DNA of 64,000 bases, from NCBI RefSeq assembly GCF_021729085.1, contig NZ_JAJSAR010000001.1, positions 62,001 through 126,000 on the forward strand, written 5' to 3'. Under the pieces are notes generated by a model. The model saw only the letters and a program-made list of their open reading frames with translations. It was not told the origin of the DNA and ran no database searches. Source of the stretch: Pseudohongiella sp. O18. Its GTDB lineage: Bacteria > Pseudomonadota > Gammaproteobacteria > Pseudomonadales > Pseudohongiellaceae. How positions within the stretch are numbered: position 1 is the stretch's first letter; every line of letters begins with the position of its first letter. Both the position numbers and the translations under genes were made by a program. Positions 37,044-50,305 of the stretch are shown here, in pieces.

Positions 37044-38768
37044 TCAGCGCGCCAGCTTCATGCCAACCCGCTTAATCTGTCCTTCGTCCATTGCAGCGAT
37101 GGTCCAGACAAATCCCTGCCACTCGAGCTGATCGCCCAGTACTGGCTTACCACCCATGCGGCGGTTAAGGTACTCGCCAATCGTCTGTTCGCTGATATCA
37201 GTGCCTGGATGCAGACCATAGACCGGCGCCAGATCGGCAAGTCGGGCGGCGGCGTCCAGAATGAAGTCACCGAAGAACCAGTCATCCATGCCGCGAGCGG
37301 GTGCTTCGCTGAACAGCTTGCCCAGCGCTGGAAGGTCGTGTTCATGACCAACAATACACAGAATATCGTCAGCCAGAAGTCGTGTACTACCGGTAGGGTG
37401 CAGCAGCTCACGGCCGCGGAACAGCGCCGCAATACGTGTGCCCTCGGGCATGCGCAATTTGCGCAGCTCTCGCCCAATGCACCACTTTTCCGCCCCAAGC
37501 CGGTAAACAAACAGCTCCCATTCACTGGTCGGGTGTATCTCCAGCCCAGAACGCGAGATCGGCTGAGGCTGTGAAGGCACCTGCACCCGTGCCAGGCGGG
37601 TGGCCATCGGAATGGAGGCACCCTGGACGAGCAGCGACACCAGCACCACGAAGAAGGCCAGATTGAAGTATAGCTGCGACTCCGGCAGCCCTGCCATTAC
37701 CGGGAACACAGCCAGAATGATGGGCACCGCACCACGCAGCCCCAACCAGGAGATATACCAGCGCTCGCGCCATTTGAAGCGGCTGAAAAATGCCAGGCTC
37801 AGCATCACGGCCAGCGGTCGTGCAACCAGAATCATCCACAGTGCCAGCAGCATGCCAGGCACTGCGATGGGTAGCAGCTCGCTGGGAGTCAGCAAGAGCC
37901 CCAGTATCAGGAACATGCCAATCTGACTGAGCCAGGCCAGACCATCCAGAACACTGAGAATGGAAACGCGGCTGCGCAGCGGCCGATTGCCCAGAAAAAG
38001 GCCACACAGATAAATGGCCAGGAAACCGCTGCCACCGGCATAGTTGGTCAGAGCGAACAGTAGCAAGCCCCCACTTACCGCTAGCAGCGGATATAGCCCA
38101 TTGGCCAGCGTGGAGCGATTGATCAGTTTGAGCAGCAGCCATCCGCCCGCAATGCCGAACACAATACCGAAACCAAACTGCTGTGCCAGTTGAACGGCAA
38201 AGCTCAGCACCGAGGTCTGTCCTGCCTGTTGCACCTGCGCCAGCATGCCAATCAGCGTGACCGTCAGGAAGATTGCCATCGGGTCGTTACTGCCCGACTC
38301 AATCTCCAGCGTGGCCTTGACTCGCTCATTGATGTGTTTGCCACCCAGCAGCGAAAAAACTGCGGCGGCGTCAGTGGACCCGACGATGGCACCGATCAAC
38401 AGTCCCTGTAACAGGCTGAGCTCAAATAGCCACGCGGCCACCAGGCCGGTGAGGCTGGCAGTAATGACAACGCCAAGGGTAGCCAGTGACAGAGCAGGAC
38501 CGAGTGCGACTTTAAAGGTTGCCACCCGCGTGCGCATACCACCGTCAAACAGGATGACGGCCAGCGCGAGATTGCTGGCGATAAACGCCAGGGTATAGTC
38601 ATCAAACTGTATGCGGCCTATTCCCTCTTCACCCGCGAGAATGCCAACACCAAGAAAGATGACCAGGATGGGAATGCCCAACCGGGATGACAGGGCACTG
38701 ACCAGCACACTGAAACCCACCAGCAGTGCGCCAATCAGAAAAAGACTGTTGATGGACAGAAAATCCAT
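37044..38768 (-). CDS. nhaP2: potassium/proton antiporter NhaP2 (CvrA)
   Basis: A 574-residue CPA1-type antiporter. The N-terminal 380 residues form about twelve helices with the conserved [14 protein letters not shown] and [15 protein letters not shown] segments that carry the ion-coupling aspartates. The soluble C-terminus has an RCK-C-like domain (about 400-480; [18 protein letters not shown]) and a CorC/HlyC-like end ([18 protein letters not shown]). Length and domain order match E. coli NhaP2 (578). It exports K+ or Na+ for H+ at the inner membrane and helps control cell turgor. Confidence 0.9.
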   Translation of the reverse strand: MDFLSINSLFLIGALLVGFSVLVSALSSRLGIPILVIFLGVGILAGEEGIGRIQFDDYTLAFIASNLALAVILFDGGMRTRVATFKVALGPALSLATLGVVITASLTGLVAAWLFELSLLQGLLIGAIVGSTDAAAVFSLLGGKHINERVKATLEIESGSNDPMAIFLTVTLIGMLAQVQQAGQTSVLSFAVQLAQQFGFGIVFGIAGGWLLLKLINRSTLANGLYPLLAVSGGLLLFALTNYAGGSGFLAIYLCGLFLGNRPLRSRVSILSVLDGLAWLSQIGMFLILGLLLTPSELLPIAVPGMLLALWMILVARPLAVMLSLAFFSRFKWRERWYISWLGLRGAVPIILAVFPVMAGLPESQLYFNLAFFVVLVSLLVQGASIPMATRLARVQVPSQPQPISRSGLEIHPTSEWELFVYRLGAEKWCIGRELRKLRMPEGTRIAALFRGRELLHPTGSTRLLADDILCIVGHEHDLPALGKLFSEAPARGMDDWFFGDFILDAAARLADLAPVYGLHPGTDISEQTIGEYLNRRMGGKPVLGDQLEWQGFVWTIAAMDEGQIKRVGMKLAR

Positions 38769-38811
38769 GCTTACCCCGGGCTGTCGATTTAGCGTTGACT
38801 ATCAGTTTAGC

Positions 38812-38842
38812 AGGCCAACCGCATCATGCGTGAAGTTGGCCA
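38812..38842. other. hairpin between purA and nhaP2
   Basis: GGCCAAC at 38813-38819 pairs with GTTGGCC at 38835-38841. It lies just beyond the purA stop on the minus strand and could end or process the long mutL-purA transcript. It lacks a U-tract, so an intrinsic terminator is uncertain. Confidence 0.35.
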
Positions 38843-38888
38843 GGGCTTATTTTGCAGACAGTCAGGGTACAGGACAATGCCGGCGGTA

Positions 38889-41418
<2,530 letters not shown>

Positions 41419-41485
41419 GATGTCATCCTGTGTTCAAGCATTGCCCGACGAGTCCCGGCCGGGTTATCCGGGCCGGGACAAGCAG

Positions 41486-42352
41486 TCATGGCGTCTGGTC
41501 TTCTCTCATGTAGCGGAAGTAATCGCTGTCTGGTTCCAGCAACAGCACATCCTGTTTTGAAGAGAACGTATTACGGTAGGAGTTAAGGCTGCGCGTGAAG
41601 GCGTAAAACTCCTCATCCTTGGTGAATGCTGATGCGTAAATATTGGACGCCTGAGCATCTCCCTCACCGCGGATTCGCTCTGCGTCCCGGTAAGCTTCTA
41701 CCAGCAGTACTGCTTCCTGACGATCAGCATCAGCTTCGATGCCAATGGCCAGCTCGTTACCACGAGAGCGCAGCTGCTGCGCTTCACGCTGACGCTCCGA
41801 GGTCATGCGCTCATAAACAGATGAGCGAACGTCATCGGGCAGGTCGATACGCTTGACGCGCACATCAATAACCTCAATGCCGTATTCGTCGGACGCGTAG
41901 GTATTGAGCTCCTGAGTCAGTTCCATCATCAGCGCATCACGCTGACCGGACACCACTTCCTGCAGGTCGCGCTCACCAAACTTGTTACGCAGACCGTCGT
42001 TCACCCGCTGCGCCAACAGCTGGTTGGCGCGTGTTTCGTCGCCAGATGTTGCCGTGTAGAAGCGCTGCACATCAGAAATTCGCCACATGGCATAGGAGTC
42101 CACCAGCAATGCCTTCTGCTCGAGCGTCAGGTAGCGCTGGGGAGACGAATCAACTGTCAGTACCCGCGCATCAAACTTGCGAACGGTATTCACATAGGGA
42201 ATCTTGAAATGCAGTCCCGGTGGGATATCTGCCTCAACGATGTTACCGAAACGCAGCATCACGGCACGCTCGGTTTCCTTGACCACAAAAATCGAGTTGG
42301 CACCTACCAACACGGCAACAATAACAAATGCTCCAACAAAGATATTCTTCAT
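41486..42352 (-). CDS. hflC: HflC, protease modulator of FtsH
   Basis: A 288-residue SPFH/band 7 protein with one N-terminal membrane helix (IFVGAFVIVAVLVGANSIFVV). The SPFH domain covers about 20-190 (VVKETERAVMLRFG, DSYAMWRI) and is followed by a long charged helical region (ERMTSERQREAQQLRSRGNELA). Together with HflK it forms a periplasm-facing cage around the FtsH protease. It starts 6 bases after the hflK stop and is one of four contiguous hfl/hfq genes. Confidence 0.95.
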   Translation of the reverse strand: MKNIFVGAFVIVAVLVGANSIFVVKETERAVMLRFGNIVEADIPPGLHFKIPYVNTVRKFDARVLTVDSSPQRYLTLEQKALLVDSYAMWRISDVQRFYTATSGDETRANQLLAQRVNDGLRNKFGERDLQEVVSGQRDALMMELTQELNTYASDEYGIEVIDVRVKRIDLPDDVRSSVYERMTSERQREAQQLRSRGNELAIGIEADADRQEAVLLVEAYRDAERIRGEGDAQASNIYASAFTKDEEFYAFTRSLNSYRNTFSSKQDVLLLEPDSDYFRYMREDQTP

Positions 42353-42358
42353 GTACTG

Positions 42359-43579
42359 TTACCTCCTAACCGGCAGGTTCTGGACTCGCGAGCGATCCGA
42401 CCCTGCCTGGGCATTGAGTTCACGCGTCACCTGGTCAGCCAGATCACGCAGCTGCTGGCTGTTCAATTGCAGTCGTCCTGACTGCTGCTCGCCAGATGCT
42501 GAATCCATGCTGCCTGACATCAGACGATCAAGAGGCAGGAACATCATGTTGTTACCGCCCTCCACATCAACCAGCACTTTGCTGGTATTCGACAGAACGT
42601 CTTCGATGGCGTCGATGTAAAGTCGCTGACGGGTTACCGATGGGGCTTGTTGATACTCGGTCAGCAATTGCTCAAAGCGGAAGGATTCACCCTCGGCCCG
42701 GGCAATCACTTCATCACGGTAGGCATTTGCCTGCTCTATGATTCGCTGCGCCTCACCGCGCGCCTCCGGAATCACCCGGTTGGCATAGGCGAGTGCCTGG
42801 TTCTGGGCACGCTGCTCATCTTCACGGGCGCGGATCACATCGTCAAACGCTGCCTGCACGGCAACCGGCGGCTGCGCGTTTTCAACGTTGACCTGAGTAA
42901 CCATGATACCGGTCTGGTAATTCTCCATGTAGCTCTGGGTGCGTTCGCGAACTTCGGCAGCGACGTCTGCACGACCCTGAGTCAGAACACGGTCCATGGT
43001 GGTTCCACCTACCACGTGGCGAATCGCGGACTCGACGGCCTGGTCAAGACCGCGCTGAGGTTCACGAACCTGCACAACATACTGCACCGGATCATTTACC
43101 ACATACTGCACAGACACAGACACAGTTACGATGTTCTCGTCAGTGGTCAGCATGTCGTTTGAGTAGGAACGGGTATTTACACGCGAGATGTTAACCTTGG
43201 TAACTTCGTCGATCAGCGGGGGATTCCAGCGCAGACCGGGCATCACCACTTCTTCACGCAACTCACCGAATCGGAGAACAACACCGCGCTCCGCTTCGTC
43301 GATCGTGTAGAAGCCCATTGCAGCCCAGACCACGGCTACCAGTACGATAACTCCGCCCAGCATGCCGGCAGATACGCCGGAACCACCGGAGCCTGAGGAG
43401 CCACCACCAGACCGACCACTTTTGCCGCCCAGCAGCGAGTTTACCTTTTTGCTCAGATTACGCAGCACCTCATCCAGGTCGGGCGGACCCTGATCGCCGC
43501 CACGACGACCGCCGCCACCACCACCACCCCCCCAGGGGTCGTTGTCGTTACCTTTGTTTCCAGGTTCGTTCCAAGCCAT
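42359..43579 (-). CDS. hflK: HflK, protease modulator of FtsH
   Basis: A 406-residue SPFH protein. The N-terminus is glycine-rich and polar (NDNDPWGGGGGGGGRRGGDQGP) as usual for HflK, then a single membrane helix (AGMLGGVIVLVAVVWAAMGFYTI) and the SPFH domain with VLRFGELREEVVMPGLRW. The coiled-coil region includes ARAEGESFRFEQLLTEYQQAPSV. It pairs with HflC as a membrane partner of FtsH. E. coli HflK is 419 residues. Confidence 0.96.
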   Translation of the reverse strand: MAWNEPGNKGNDNDPWGGGGGGGGRRGGDQGPPDLDEVLRNLSKKVNSLLGGKSGRSGGGSSGSGGSGVSAGMLGGVIVLVAVVWAAMGFYTIDEAERGVVLRFGELREEVVMPGLRWNPPLIDEVTKVNISRVNTRSYSNDMLTTDENIVTVSVSVQYVVNDPVQYVVQVREPQRGLDQAVESAIRHVVGGTTMDRVLTQGRADVAAEVRERTQSYMENYQTGIMVTQVNVENAQPPVAVQAAFDDVIRAREDEQRAQNQALAYANRVIPEARGEAQRIIEQANAYRDEVIARAEGESFRFEQLLTEYQQAPSVTRQRLYIDAIEDVLSNTSKVLVDVEGGNNMMFLPLDRLMSGSMDSASGEQQSGRLQLNSQQLRDLADQVTRELNAQAGSDRSRVQNLPVRR

Positions 43580-43655
43580 CGTTTACTCCATACCCAGCGA
43601 ATGCCGGTCGATTTTAACGAATTATTGTCTATTAACCCAGCATTACTGCCGGTGA

Positions 43656-44924
43656 TTAGCGCCTGTCGTCTTCCTGCAGCAGCCGTTCGAAGTCGGCACG
43701 TGGCATCTTGATCCCGAGCACAACCTGACCCTGCTCATCGACGCGTTCGGCGGTCACGGCCCCACGCGCGTAAAGCTTGGCTCGCAGCCGCCCCTGATCA
43801 GGCGCCAGTGTCAAATGCTGATTGACTATATCGTGACCCAGCATTTCGCTGATTGCTTGCAAGAGCAGATCAGCACCTTCACCAGTGCGGGCTGACATCC
43901 AGACACGCTGGGGTTGCCCCTGATCGTCACGATCGATGCGCGGTACGAATCCGTCCAGCAGGTCGATTTTGTTCAGAACCTGCACTGTGGGTATCTCATC
44001 CGCACCGATTTCTGTAAGAACTTCATGGACCTGTTCGATGTAATAATCATGATCTTCATTGGCGACATCAACGACATGAAGCAGCAGGTCCGCCTGGCTG
44101 GTCTCTTCAAGCGTCGCACGAAATGCCTCGACAAGCTTATGAGGCAAATGACTTATGAAGCCAACCGTATCGACCAGAATCGCCTCGCCGAAGGAGGGAA
44201 CGTCAATGCGTCGCAGCGTCGCATCCAGCGTCGCGAACAGTTGATCGGCGGCGTAAATTTCCGCTGATGTCATGCGGTTGAAGAGTGATGATTTGCCCGC
44301 GTTGGTATACCCAACGAGCGAAACAATCGGAACCTCGGCACGCTTGCGCGAGCGACGACCCTGTTCACGCTGGGCACGCACCTTCTCCAGGCTCTTGTTG
44401 ATATTCTTGATGCGCTGACGAATCATGCGCTGGTCAAGTTCCAGCTGGGTTTCACCCGCACCACGCAGGTTCACGCCGCCCTTCTGGCGATCAAGGTGCG
44501 TCCAGCCACGCTTCAGGCGAGTTACCGTGTGCTGCAGCTGCGCCAGCTCGACCTGGAGTTTGCCCTCGTAGGTTCTGGCACGCTGAGCGAAGATATCCAG
44601 GATCAGGCCTGTGCGGTCAAGCACCCGGCATTTGAGCGCTTTTTCAAGATTCCGCTCCTGGCTGGGGGACAGGGCGTGATTGAACAGCACCAGTGCTGCC
44701 TCATATTCCCTGACCGCAGCCGCTATTTCCTCGAGCTTGCCCTGACCCACAAAAGTCCGCGCGTCCGGCGTTTTCCGGCTGCCTTTAATAAAGCAGACTG
44801 GATCGGCACCGGACGACCTGACCAACTCTTCAAACTCTATCGGATCTTCCTGTTCTCGCTCGGAATCCAGGTCGATATGAACAAGAACGGAGGTCTCACC
44901 TCCTTCAGGACGCTCAAAAAACAA
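43656..44924 (-). CDS. hflX: ribosome-associated GTPase HflX
   Basis: A 422-residue GTPase. The N-terminal HflX domain starts MFFERPEGGETSVLVHI and contains FVGQGKLEEI and FNHALSPSQERNLE. A long helical hairpin follows, then the G domain with G1 GYTNAGKSSLFNRM, G3 DTVGFI and G4 NKID. It splits stalled or heat-damaged ribosomes in E. coli. It follows hfq after 13 bases. Confidence 0.96.
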   Translation of the reverse strand: MFFERPEGGETSVLVHIDLDSEREQEDPIEFEELVRSSGADPVCFIKGSRKTPDARTFVGQGKLEEIAAAVREYEAALVLFNHALSPSQERNLEKALKCRVLDRTGLILDIFAQRARTYEGKLQVELAQLQHTVTRLKRGWTHLDRQKGGVNLRGAGETQLELDQRMIRQRIKNINKSLEKVRAQREQGRRSRKRAEVPIVSLVGYTNAGKSSLFNRMTSAEIYAADQLFATLDATLRRIDVPSFGEAILVDTVGFISHLPHKLVEAFRATLEETSQADLLLHVVDVANEDHDYYIEQVHEVLTEIGADEIPTVQVLNKIDLLDGFVPRIDRDDQGQPQRVWMSARTGEGADLLLQAISEMLGHDIVNQHLTLAPDQGRLRAKLYARGAVTAERVDEQGQVVLGIKMPRADFERLLQEDDRR

Positions 44925-44937
44925 TCATGCCCTCGAT

Positions 44938-45210
44938 TCAGGCAATATTACCTGGTGCAGACTCATCGTCATCTTGGTTCAGGTCGCTGCCCTGGGTCGG
45001 GATCTTGACCGTTCGGGCCGGGACGACCGTGGAAATTGCGTGCTTGTAGACCATCTGGTTCACGGCGTTTTTCAGCAGGATCACAAACTGATCAAAAGAC
45101 TCGATCTGGCCCTGCAGCTTGATGCCACTGACCAGGTAGATGGATACGGGAATACGCTCTTTTCTGAGCACATTCAGGAAAGGGTCTTGTAAGGAATGCC
45201 CTTTTGACAT
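44938..45210 (-). CDS. hfq: RNA chaperone Hfq
   Basis: A 90-residue Sm-like hexamer subunit. The Sm1 motif is in [26 protein letters not shown] and Sm2 in [14 protein letters not shown], with the YKH residues that bind U-rich RNA. The N-terminal [13 protein letters not shown] is the conserved distal-face start. A short acidic tail follows. It pairs small regulatory RNAs with their targets and is expressed here from the miaA-hfq-hflX arrangement. Confidence 0.98.
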   Translation of the reverse strand: MSKGHSLQDPFLNVLRKERIPVSIYLVSGIKLQGQIESFDQFVILLKNAVNQMVYKHAISTVVPARTVKIPTQGSDLNQDDDESAPGNIA

Positions 45211-45296
45211 TGCTATTCTCCTTAAAATTTACGCTAAAACCGTGTTAACCAGCATTTGGGATCCGTCCAGCCGAACTAAGTTCCGTCACGGCTATG

Positions 45297-46277
45297 TCAT
45301 CTAAGCGAAGATATGGAGGCAGCCTGGATGGTTTTCAAGACCTTGTCCAAAACGTCGCTGCTTTCACTGTCAAAGTCCGTCAGATCGGCCCAGCCTCTAA
45401 GCCAGGTTACCTGCCGTTTAGCCAGTTGCCGCGTCGCAATGATACCTCTTTCCAGCATCTCATCATAGCTGAATTCGCCATCGAGATACTGCCATACTTG
45501 ACGATATCCCACGCACCGGACCGAAGGCATCGTGGTGTCCAGATCACCGCGCCTGTACAACCGCTCTACCTCTGCCACCAGGCCGTCGGCAATCATCTGC
45601 AAAAAGCGTCGTTCGATTTTCATATGCAATACGCTGCGCTGTGACGGCTGGATCGACAGGAACAGCAACGGCTCTGATGTAGCCGGCGAAGCCTGCTGTT
45701 CGTGCAGCTCGGACATGGGGCGACCACTGACCATAAAAACCTCCAGCGCCCGCTGCAGACGCTGGGGGTCATTGGGGTGAATGCGTTGAGCAGCCTGAGG
45801 GTCGACCTCGGCCAGACGCTGATGGACCGCGGGCCAGCCCTCTGCATCAGCAATCCTGATAATCTCATCACGCACCGCCTGATCAGCCGCCGGCATGTCT
45901 GCCAGCCCATCCCGCAAGGCCTTGAAGTAGAGCATGGTGCCACCAACCAGCAATGGCACTTTGCCCTGTTCGCGGATGTCCTGCATTTCCCGGCGGGCGT
46001 CAATGCAGAACTGAGCTGCCGAATAACTCTGCGCAGGATCCAGAAAATCGATGAGCCGGTGGGGCGCCAGTGCCAGTGTCGCCGCATCTGGCTTGCCCGT
46101 GCCGATATCCATATCGCGAAATATCTGTGCCGAATCGACGTTGATAATTTCCATGGGCAGTCGTTGGACGAGCTCTATTGCCAGCGCGGTCTTTCCGGAA
46201 GCGGTGGGTCCCATCAGGCAAATGGCAGGACAGTTTTCGGGCTGAAAACCTGCAAGATCAATTTTGGTGACTGGCAT
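45297..46277 (-). CDS. miaA: tRNA dimethylallyltransferase MiaA
   Basis: A 326-residue enzyme that adds dimethylallyl to A37 of tRNAs reading UNN codons. Walker A is LMGPTASGKTALA, followed by INVDSAQIFRDMDIGTGKPD, LIDFLDPAQSYSAAQF and PLLVGGTMLYFKAL. The C-terminal insertion ends in YRQVWQYLDGE. I chose the ATG 5 bases after the mutL stop. An in-frame start 39 bases earlier would overlap mutL and add residues unlike the family. E. coli MiaA is 316. Confidence 0.94.
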   Translation of the reverse strand: MPVTKIDLAGFQPENCPAICLMGPTASGKTALAIELVQRLPMEIINVDSAQIFRDMDIGTGKPDAATLALAPHRLIDFLDPAQSYSAAQFCIDARREMQDIREQGKVPLLVGGTMLYFKALRDGLADMPAADQAVRDEIIRIADAEGWPAVHQRLAEVDPQAAQRIHPNDPQRLQRALEVFMVSGRPMSELHEQQASPATSEPLLFLSIQPSQRSVLHMKIERRFLQMIADGLVAEVERLYRRGDLDTTMPSVRCVGYRQVWQYLDGEFSYDEMLERGIIATRQLAKRQVTWLRGWADLTDFDSESSDVLDKVLKTIQAASISSLR

Positions 46278-46281
46278 TGGC

Positions 46282-48138
46282 CTACCTGCCACGCAGGAAA
46301 AGTTTGTCCAGGTCACTCATACTCTGGTAGACCCAGGTGGGACGCCCGTGATTGCACTGTCCGCTGCGTTCGGTCTGCTCCATCTGGCGCAGTAGTGAGT
46401 TCATCTCGGGGATACTCAATTGCCGATTGGCGCGCACCGACCCATGGCAGGCCATGGTCGACAGCAACTCGTCACGATAGGCACTGATTCGTTCACTCTG
46501 GCCGTGCTCGCGAATATCAGACAACACATCGCGTACCAGCTGTTCAACATTTGCGCGGGCCAGCAGAGTCGGTACCTGGCGCACGACAATCGATTCTTCG
46601 GCAACTCTTTCCAGCTCGAAACCCAGCTCGGCCAGTGACTGTGACTGCTCCTCAGCACAATCCGCCTCGGCGCGACTGACCGCCAGAGAGACCGGCACAA
46701 GCAGCGGCTGAGCCTTGATGCCCTGCGTGTCGCAGGCGGTTTTCATGCGTTCATAGGTGATGCGTTCGTGCGCAGCATGCATATCCACAACAATCAGCCC
46801 TTCAGCATTCTGCGCCAGAATGTAGACGCCGTGCAGCTGCGCCAGGGCAAATCCGAGTGGCGGAACTTCCTTGTCTTCACCCAGGCTCTGATAGAGCGCC
46901 GCCTGGTCAGCCAAGACGCGACTGTTGCTGCTTGCCCCGCTGTAACTGGAAAAGCGCTGAGCACTGTTTTGCGACACCGGCGCAGAATCAGTATGGAGAA
47001 TTTCGCCCGTGCTCTGATCAACACGCAAGCCCAGGGATGCCTGCTCAACCGGCTTCTGCCAGTTGTCAGCGCTCGACTGCCCCATGACATTATCGTCGCG
47101 ATCTGACGAGCCCTGCATGTGATCGCTGGGGCGCACATCGGCCAGGGCCTTGTGTAATGAGCGGAACAGAAAGTCATGAACCAGGCGCTGGTCACGGAAT
47201 CGCACCTCATGCTTGGTCGGATGAACATTGACATCGACCAGCGATGGCTGCAGCTCCAGGTATAAAACAAACGCCGGATGCCGGCCGCCAAACAGCACAT
47301 CACGGTACGCCTGCTTGATAGCATGCGAGACCAGCTTGTCGCGTATCACACGGCCATTGACGTAAAAGTACTGCAGGTCTGGCTGACTGCGCGAAAACGT
47401 CGGCAAACAAACCCAGCCCCACAAACGCAGACCGGATGCTTCCATCTCGATAAAAACAGCATGCTCCAGAAATGCAGGCCCACAGACCAGGCCAATGCGT
47501 CGCTGTTTCTCCTGAATAGTCTGCGCGGGCTGCAGTTGATGCACCGTGCGCTGGTTGTGACGCAGGGTCACTCCGACATCAAAACGGCTCAGCGCAATAC
47601 GTTTGACAACCTCATCAATCCGGCCGAACTCCGTATTTTCAGTCCGCAGAAATTTTTTGCGCGCCGGTGTATTAAAAAACAGATCACGAACTTCAACGCT
47701 GGTACCTTGCGGGTGTGGCGCCGGGCTAAGCGTGGCAGTCATTTCCTGTCCTGCTGCTTCGACCTGCCAGCCACCCTCTTCCTGGGCGTGCTCAGACCTG
47801 GAGACCAGCATCAGTCGCGAAACCGAGCTGATACTGGCCAGAGCCTCACCACGAAAGCCCAGGCTTTCTATGTTCTCCAGATCGTCCAGCTCGACAATCT
47901 TGCTGGTGGCGTGACGGCTCAGCGCCAGCGTCAGGTCGTCGCGGGGAATGCCCGTCCCGTTGTCGCGAATCCGGATCAGCTTGCTGCCGCCCTGCTCGAC
48001 CTCAACATCTACACGGCTGGCCCCTGCATCGAGGCTGTTCTCCATCAGTTCCTTGACGACCGAGGCTGGGCGCTCGACGACCTCGCCGGCCGCAATCTGG
48101 TTGGCCAGACGTTGGCTGAGCAGTGCAATGCGTTTCAT
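46282..48138 (-). CDS. mutL: DNA mismatch repair protein MutL
   Basis: A 618-residue MutL. The GHKL ATPase N-terminal half has [29 protein letters not shown] and [10 protein letters not shown]. Next come the transducer with HPTKHEVRF and a linker rich in serine and glutamine. The C-terminal dimerisation domain (about 425-618) has [21 protein letters not shown] and ends near NHGRPTWVY. The C-terminal endonuclease motif DQHAxxERxxYE is replaced by [12 protein letters not shown], so it may or may not nick DNA. Confidence 0.96.
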   Translation of the reverse strand: MKRIALLSQRLANQIAAGEVVERPASVVKELMENSLDAGASRVDVEVEQGGSKLIRIRDNGTGIPRDDLTLALSRHATSKIVELDDLENIESLGFRGEALASISSVSRLMLVSRSEHAQEEGGWQVEAAGQEMTATLSPAPHPQGTSVEVRDLFFNTPARKKFLRTENTEFGRIDEVVKRIALSRFDVGVTLRHNQRTVHQLQPAQTIQEKQRRIGLVCGPAFLEHAVFIEMEASGLRLWGWVCLPTFSRSQPDLQYFYVNGRVIRDKLVSHAIKQAYRDVLFGGRHPAFVLYLELQPSLVDVNVHPTKHEVRFRDQRLVHDFLFRSLHKALADVRPSDHMQGSSDRDDNVMGQSSADNWQKPVEQASLGLRVDQSTGEILHTDSAPVSQNSAQRFSSYSGASSNSRVLADQAALYQSLGEDKEVPPLGFALAQLHGVYILAQNAEGLIVVDMHAAHERITYERMKTACDTQGIKAQPLLVPVSLAVSRAEADCAEEQSQSLAELGFELERVAEESIVVRQVPTLLARANVEQLVRDVLSDIREHGQSERISAYRDELLSTMACHGSVRANRQLSIPEMNSLLRQMEQTERSGQCNHGRPTWVYQSMSDLDKLFLRGR

Positions 48139-48152
48139 GGGTAAACCTGTTG

Positions 48153-49769
48153 TTACGATGCCGGGATGATCAGGATCTGACCGACCCGAATTGTATCACC
48201 CCTGAGCTGATTGGCCTCGCGCAATCGCGACAGACTGACCTGATAGCGGTCGGCAATACCGGAGAGCGTCTCACCCCGGCTGATGGTGTGTTCGTAAACG
48301 GTCGGTGGCGCAGACAGCGCGATTGTCTGCGGCCCGCCGCCCGGAATCAGCAGGCGTTGACCAACATGAATAGTGTCGCCACTCAGGCTGTTGGCGGCAC
48401 GCAGTTGGGCCAGACCGATATTGTGGCGCTGCGCAATCATGGAGAGACTGTCGCCACGGACCACAACATACTGCCGATCCGGCCCCTGATTATTGGCCTT
48501 TTGCCATGCCAGTAGCGAGCCTTCCGGCGGGCGTTCGTAAAAATAGTTCATGACACCCTGGACGATGGCGTCGGCCAGACGCTGCTGGTAAGCAGGCGAG
48601 GTGAGTTTTCGAGCCTCGCTCGGATTGGAAAGATAGCCGGTTTCGATCAGCAGTGACGGGATGTCTGGCGAGCGCAGCACCCAAAGATTGCCCTGCTGGG
48701 GCTTGTCGCGACGCAGGGTGGCGACCTGACCCAGAGAATTTAAGATGTAGGAGCCGGCCGCCATGCTTTGCTCAATACTCCAGGACATGGAGATATCCAG
48801 CAGCGTCAATGCCAGATCATCCTCAAAGTCGCGCAGACTGGTGTCACCGGCGCTGCCACCCAGCAATGCGGCAGAGTTTTCTTTCTCGGTGACCCGACGG
48901 ATATTTTCGTCTTCGGCGGTGGTTTGCGACAGCGCGTAGACCGTTATGCCCTCGGCTCGGGAGGTGCTGTAGGAATCTGCATGGATGGACAGGAATATGT
49001 CGGCCCGATTGTCACGTGCCAGCATCGGGCGCTCCTGCAGCTGCACATGGATATCTGCATTGCGAATCATTACCGGCTGGTAGCCCGGCAGTGAGCGCAG
49101 GCGATCACTGATTGCCTGCGAAATTGCCAGCGCCACGTCTTTCTCGCGGATTCGCCCATCATAGCCGATGGCACCGGGATCGCGGCCACCGTGTCCGGCG
49201 TCAATCGCCACGACGATATCCCGGAGGCTCACCGTGTTCTGCTCAACGGCTGCTGGCGTGCTGACCATCTGTGCGGGCGGCGGCACTTCGCGATCAAGCC
49301 CGTAAAGATCGATCACCAGCCGGTCGCCGGCCTCAACATCAGGCGGCAGCAAGTAGCTGCTCGGGTTAACCGCTTCGGCCATATCCAGCACGATTCTGGT
49401 GTCGGTCTGGTTGCGCGCAGCGCTGCGGATATTGCGCACCGGTACATCAGTCAGGGGAACGCGACCCGTATCGACTCGCAATTGGGAGCGTTCGATGTCG
49501 ATCACGACACGATGCGGGTTATCAAGTACAAACACTGAGTACTGGGCTGGTTCACTCAGGTCCAGCACGACCCGTGTGTAGTCAGGTGACTGCCAGACGC
49601 GCAGATCGTCAATATCAGCGGCCAATACCGCACCGCTCATCAGAGCCGACAGAAGCAGTAAAACCAGGCGGGACGCTGCAGATTTTCGGTCAGCATGATT
49701 CGAACGACAGAAGACATGGCCTCTGACGTTTCTGACATGACACTGGAAAACTGCTGCCTGCGATCGCAT
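48153..49769 (-). CDS. amiB: N-acetylmuramoyl-L-alanine amidase with AMIN and LysM domains
   Basis: A 538-residue exported cell-division amidase. A long N-terminal region precedes the signal helix [16 protein letters not shown] (about 35-50), so the true start may be internal. An AMIN domain (about 52-160) localises such enzymes to the septum. Amidase_3 (about 185-420) has [14 protein letters not shown] and FLSIHADSY with zinc-binding histidines, and [13 protein letters not shown]. Two LysM domains close the protein ([17 protein letters not shown] and [17 protein letters not shown]). LysM domains at this end are the AmiB layout. It lies between tsaE and mutL, its usual place. Confidence 0.93.
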   Translation of the reverse strand: MRSQAAVFQCHVRNVRGHVFCRSNHADRKSAASRLVLLLLSALMSGAVLAADIDDLRVWQSPDYTRVVLDLSEPAQYSVFVLDNPHRVVIDIERSQLRVDTGRVPLTDVPVRNIRSAARNQTDTRIVLDMAEAVNPSSYLLPPDVEAGDRLVIDLYGLDREVPPPAQMVSTPAAVEQNTVSLRDIVVAIDAGHGGRDPGAIGYDGRIREKDVALAISQAISDRLRSLPGYQPVMIRNADIHVQLQERPMLARDNRADIFLSIHADSYSTSRAEGITVYALSQTTAEDENIRRVTEKENSAALLGGSAGDTSLRDFEDDLALTLLDISMSWSIEQSMAAGSYILNSLGQVATLRRDKPQQGNLWVLRSPDIPSLLIETGYLSNPSEARKLTSPAYQQRLADAIVQGVMNYFYERPPEGSLLAWQKANNQGPDRQYVVVRGDSLSMIAQRHNIGLAQLRAANSLSGDTIHVGQRLLIPGGGPQTIALSAPPTVYEHTISRGETLSGIADRYQVSLSRLREANQLRGDTIRVGQILIIPAS

Positions 49770-49795
49770 CGACCGTAACCCTGCTCATAGCTGCT

Positions 49796-50305
49796 TCAGC
49801 GAGCGGGGCTATGCGGCCACACGACTCGCTCCATAATTTCTCGACCTGCCTGCGTCGTTGCACGACACTGAATCTGCCGTCCGCGCTGTTTCACTCCCGG
49901 ACCACTGGACAAGGTCAACTCGATGTCCGGCAGCGGCAAAAATCCTTTGCCTTTCTCAGCCCATTCGATCACGCAGACCGCGGGCGGCTGGAAGTAGTCG
50001 TCAACGCCCAGGAATTCTACCTCTTCAGGATCTGATAGTCTATACAGATCAAAGTGATAGAGGGGAAACTGAAAATCTTCGTAAGGTTCTACCAGCGTGT
50101 AGGTCGGACTTTTCACTGCGCCCTGATGCCCGAGGGCCCTGATCAGTCCGCGACTGAGTGTCGTCTTACCCATACCGAGATCACCGTGCAGGTAGACAAC
50201 AGCGCCATGTCCGGCAGCAGCACTGACACTTATCGCATTGGCCAACACAGCACCAAACTTCTCGGTCTGGCCTTCTGTTTCAAGATAGTAACTACTCACA
50301 TTCAT
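49796..50305 (-). CDS. tsaE: tRNA threonylcarbamoyladenosine ATPase TsaE
   Basis: A 169-residue P-loop ATPase needed for t6A synthesis on tRNAs reading ANN codons, working with TsaB and TsaD. The Walker A motif is GDLGMGKTTLSRG, followed by KSPTYTLVEPY, YHFDLYRL and VIEWAEKG. Its length matches the family (about 150-165). The start overlaps the nnr stop by 4 bases (ATGA). Confidence 0.95.
   Translation of the reverse strand: MNVSSYYLETEGQTEKFGAVLANAISVSAAAGHGAVVYLHGDLGMGKTTLSRGLIRALGHQGAVKSPTYTLVEPYEDFQFPLYHFDLYRLSDPEEVEFLGVDDYFQPPAVCVIEWAEKGKGFLPLPDIELTLSSGPGVKQRGRQIQCRATTQAGREIMERVVWPHSPAR

Noticed and set aside
36675-37574. Plus-strand open frame (299 codons) across the hydrolase and antiporter genes
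   Set aside because: Antisense to two well supported genes and has no recognisable domain.
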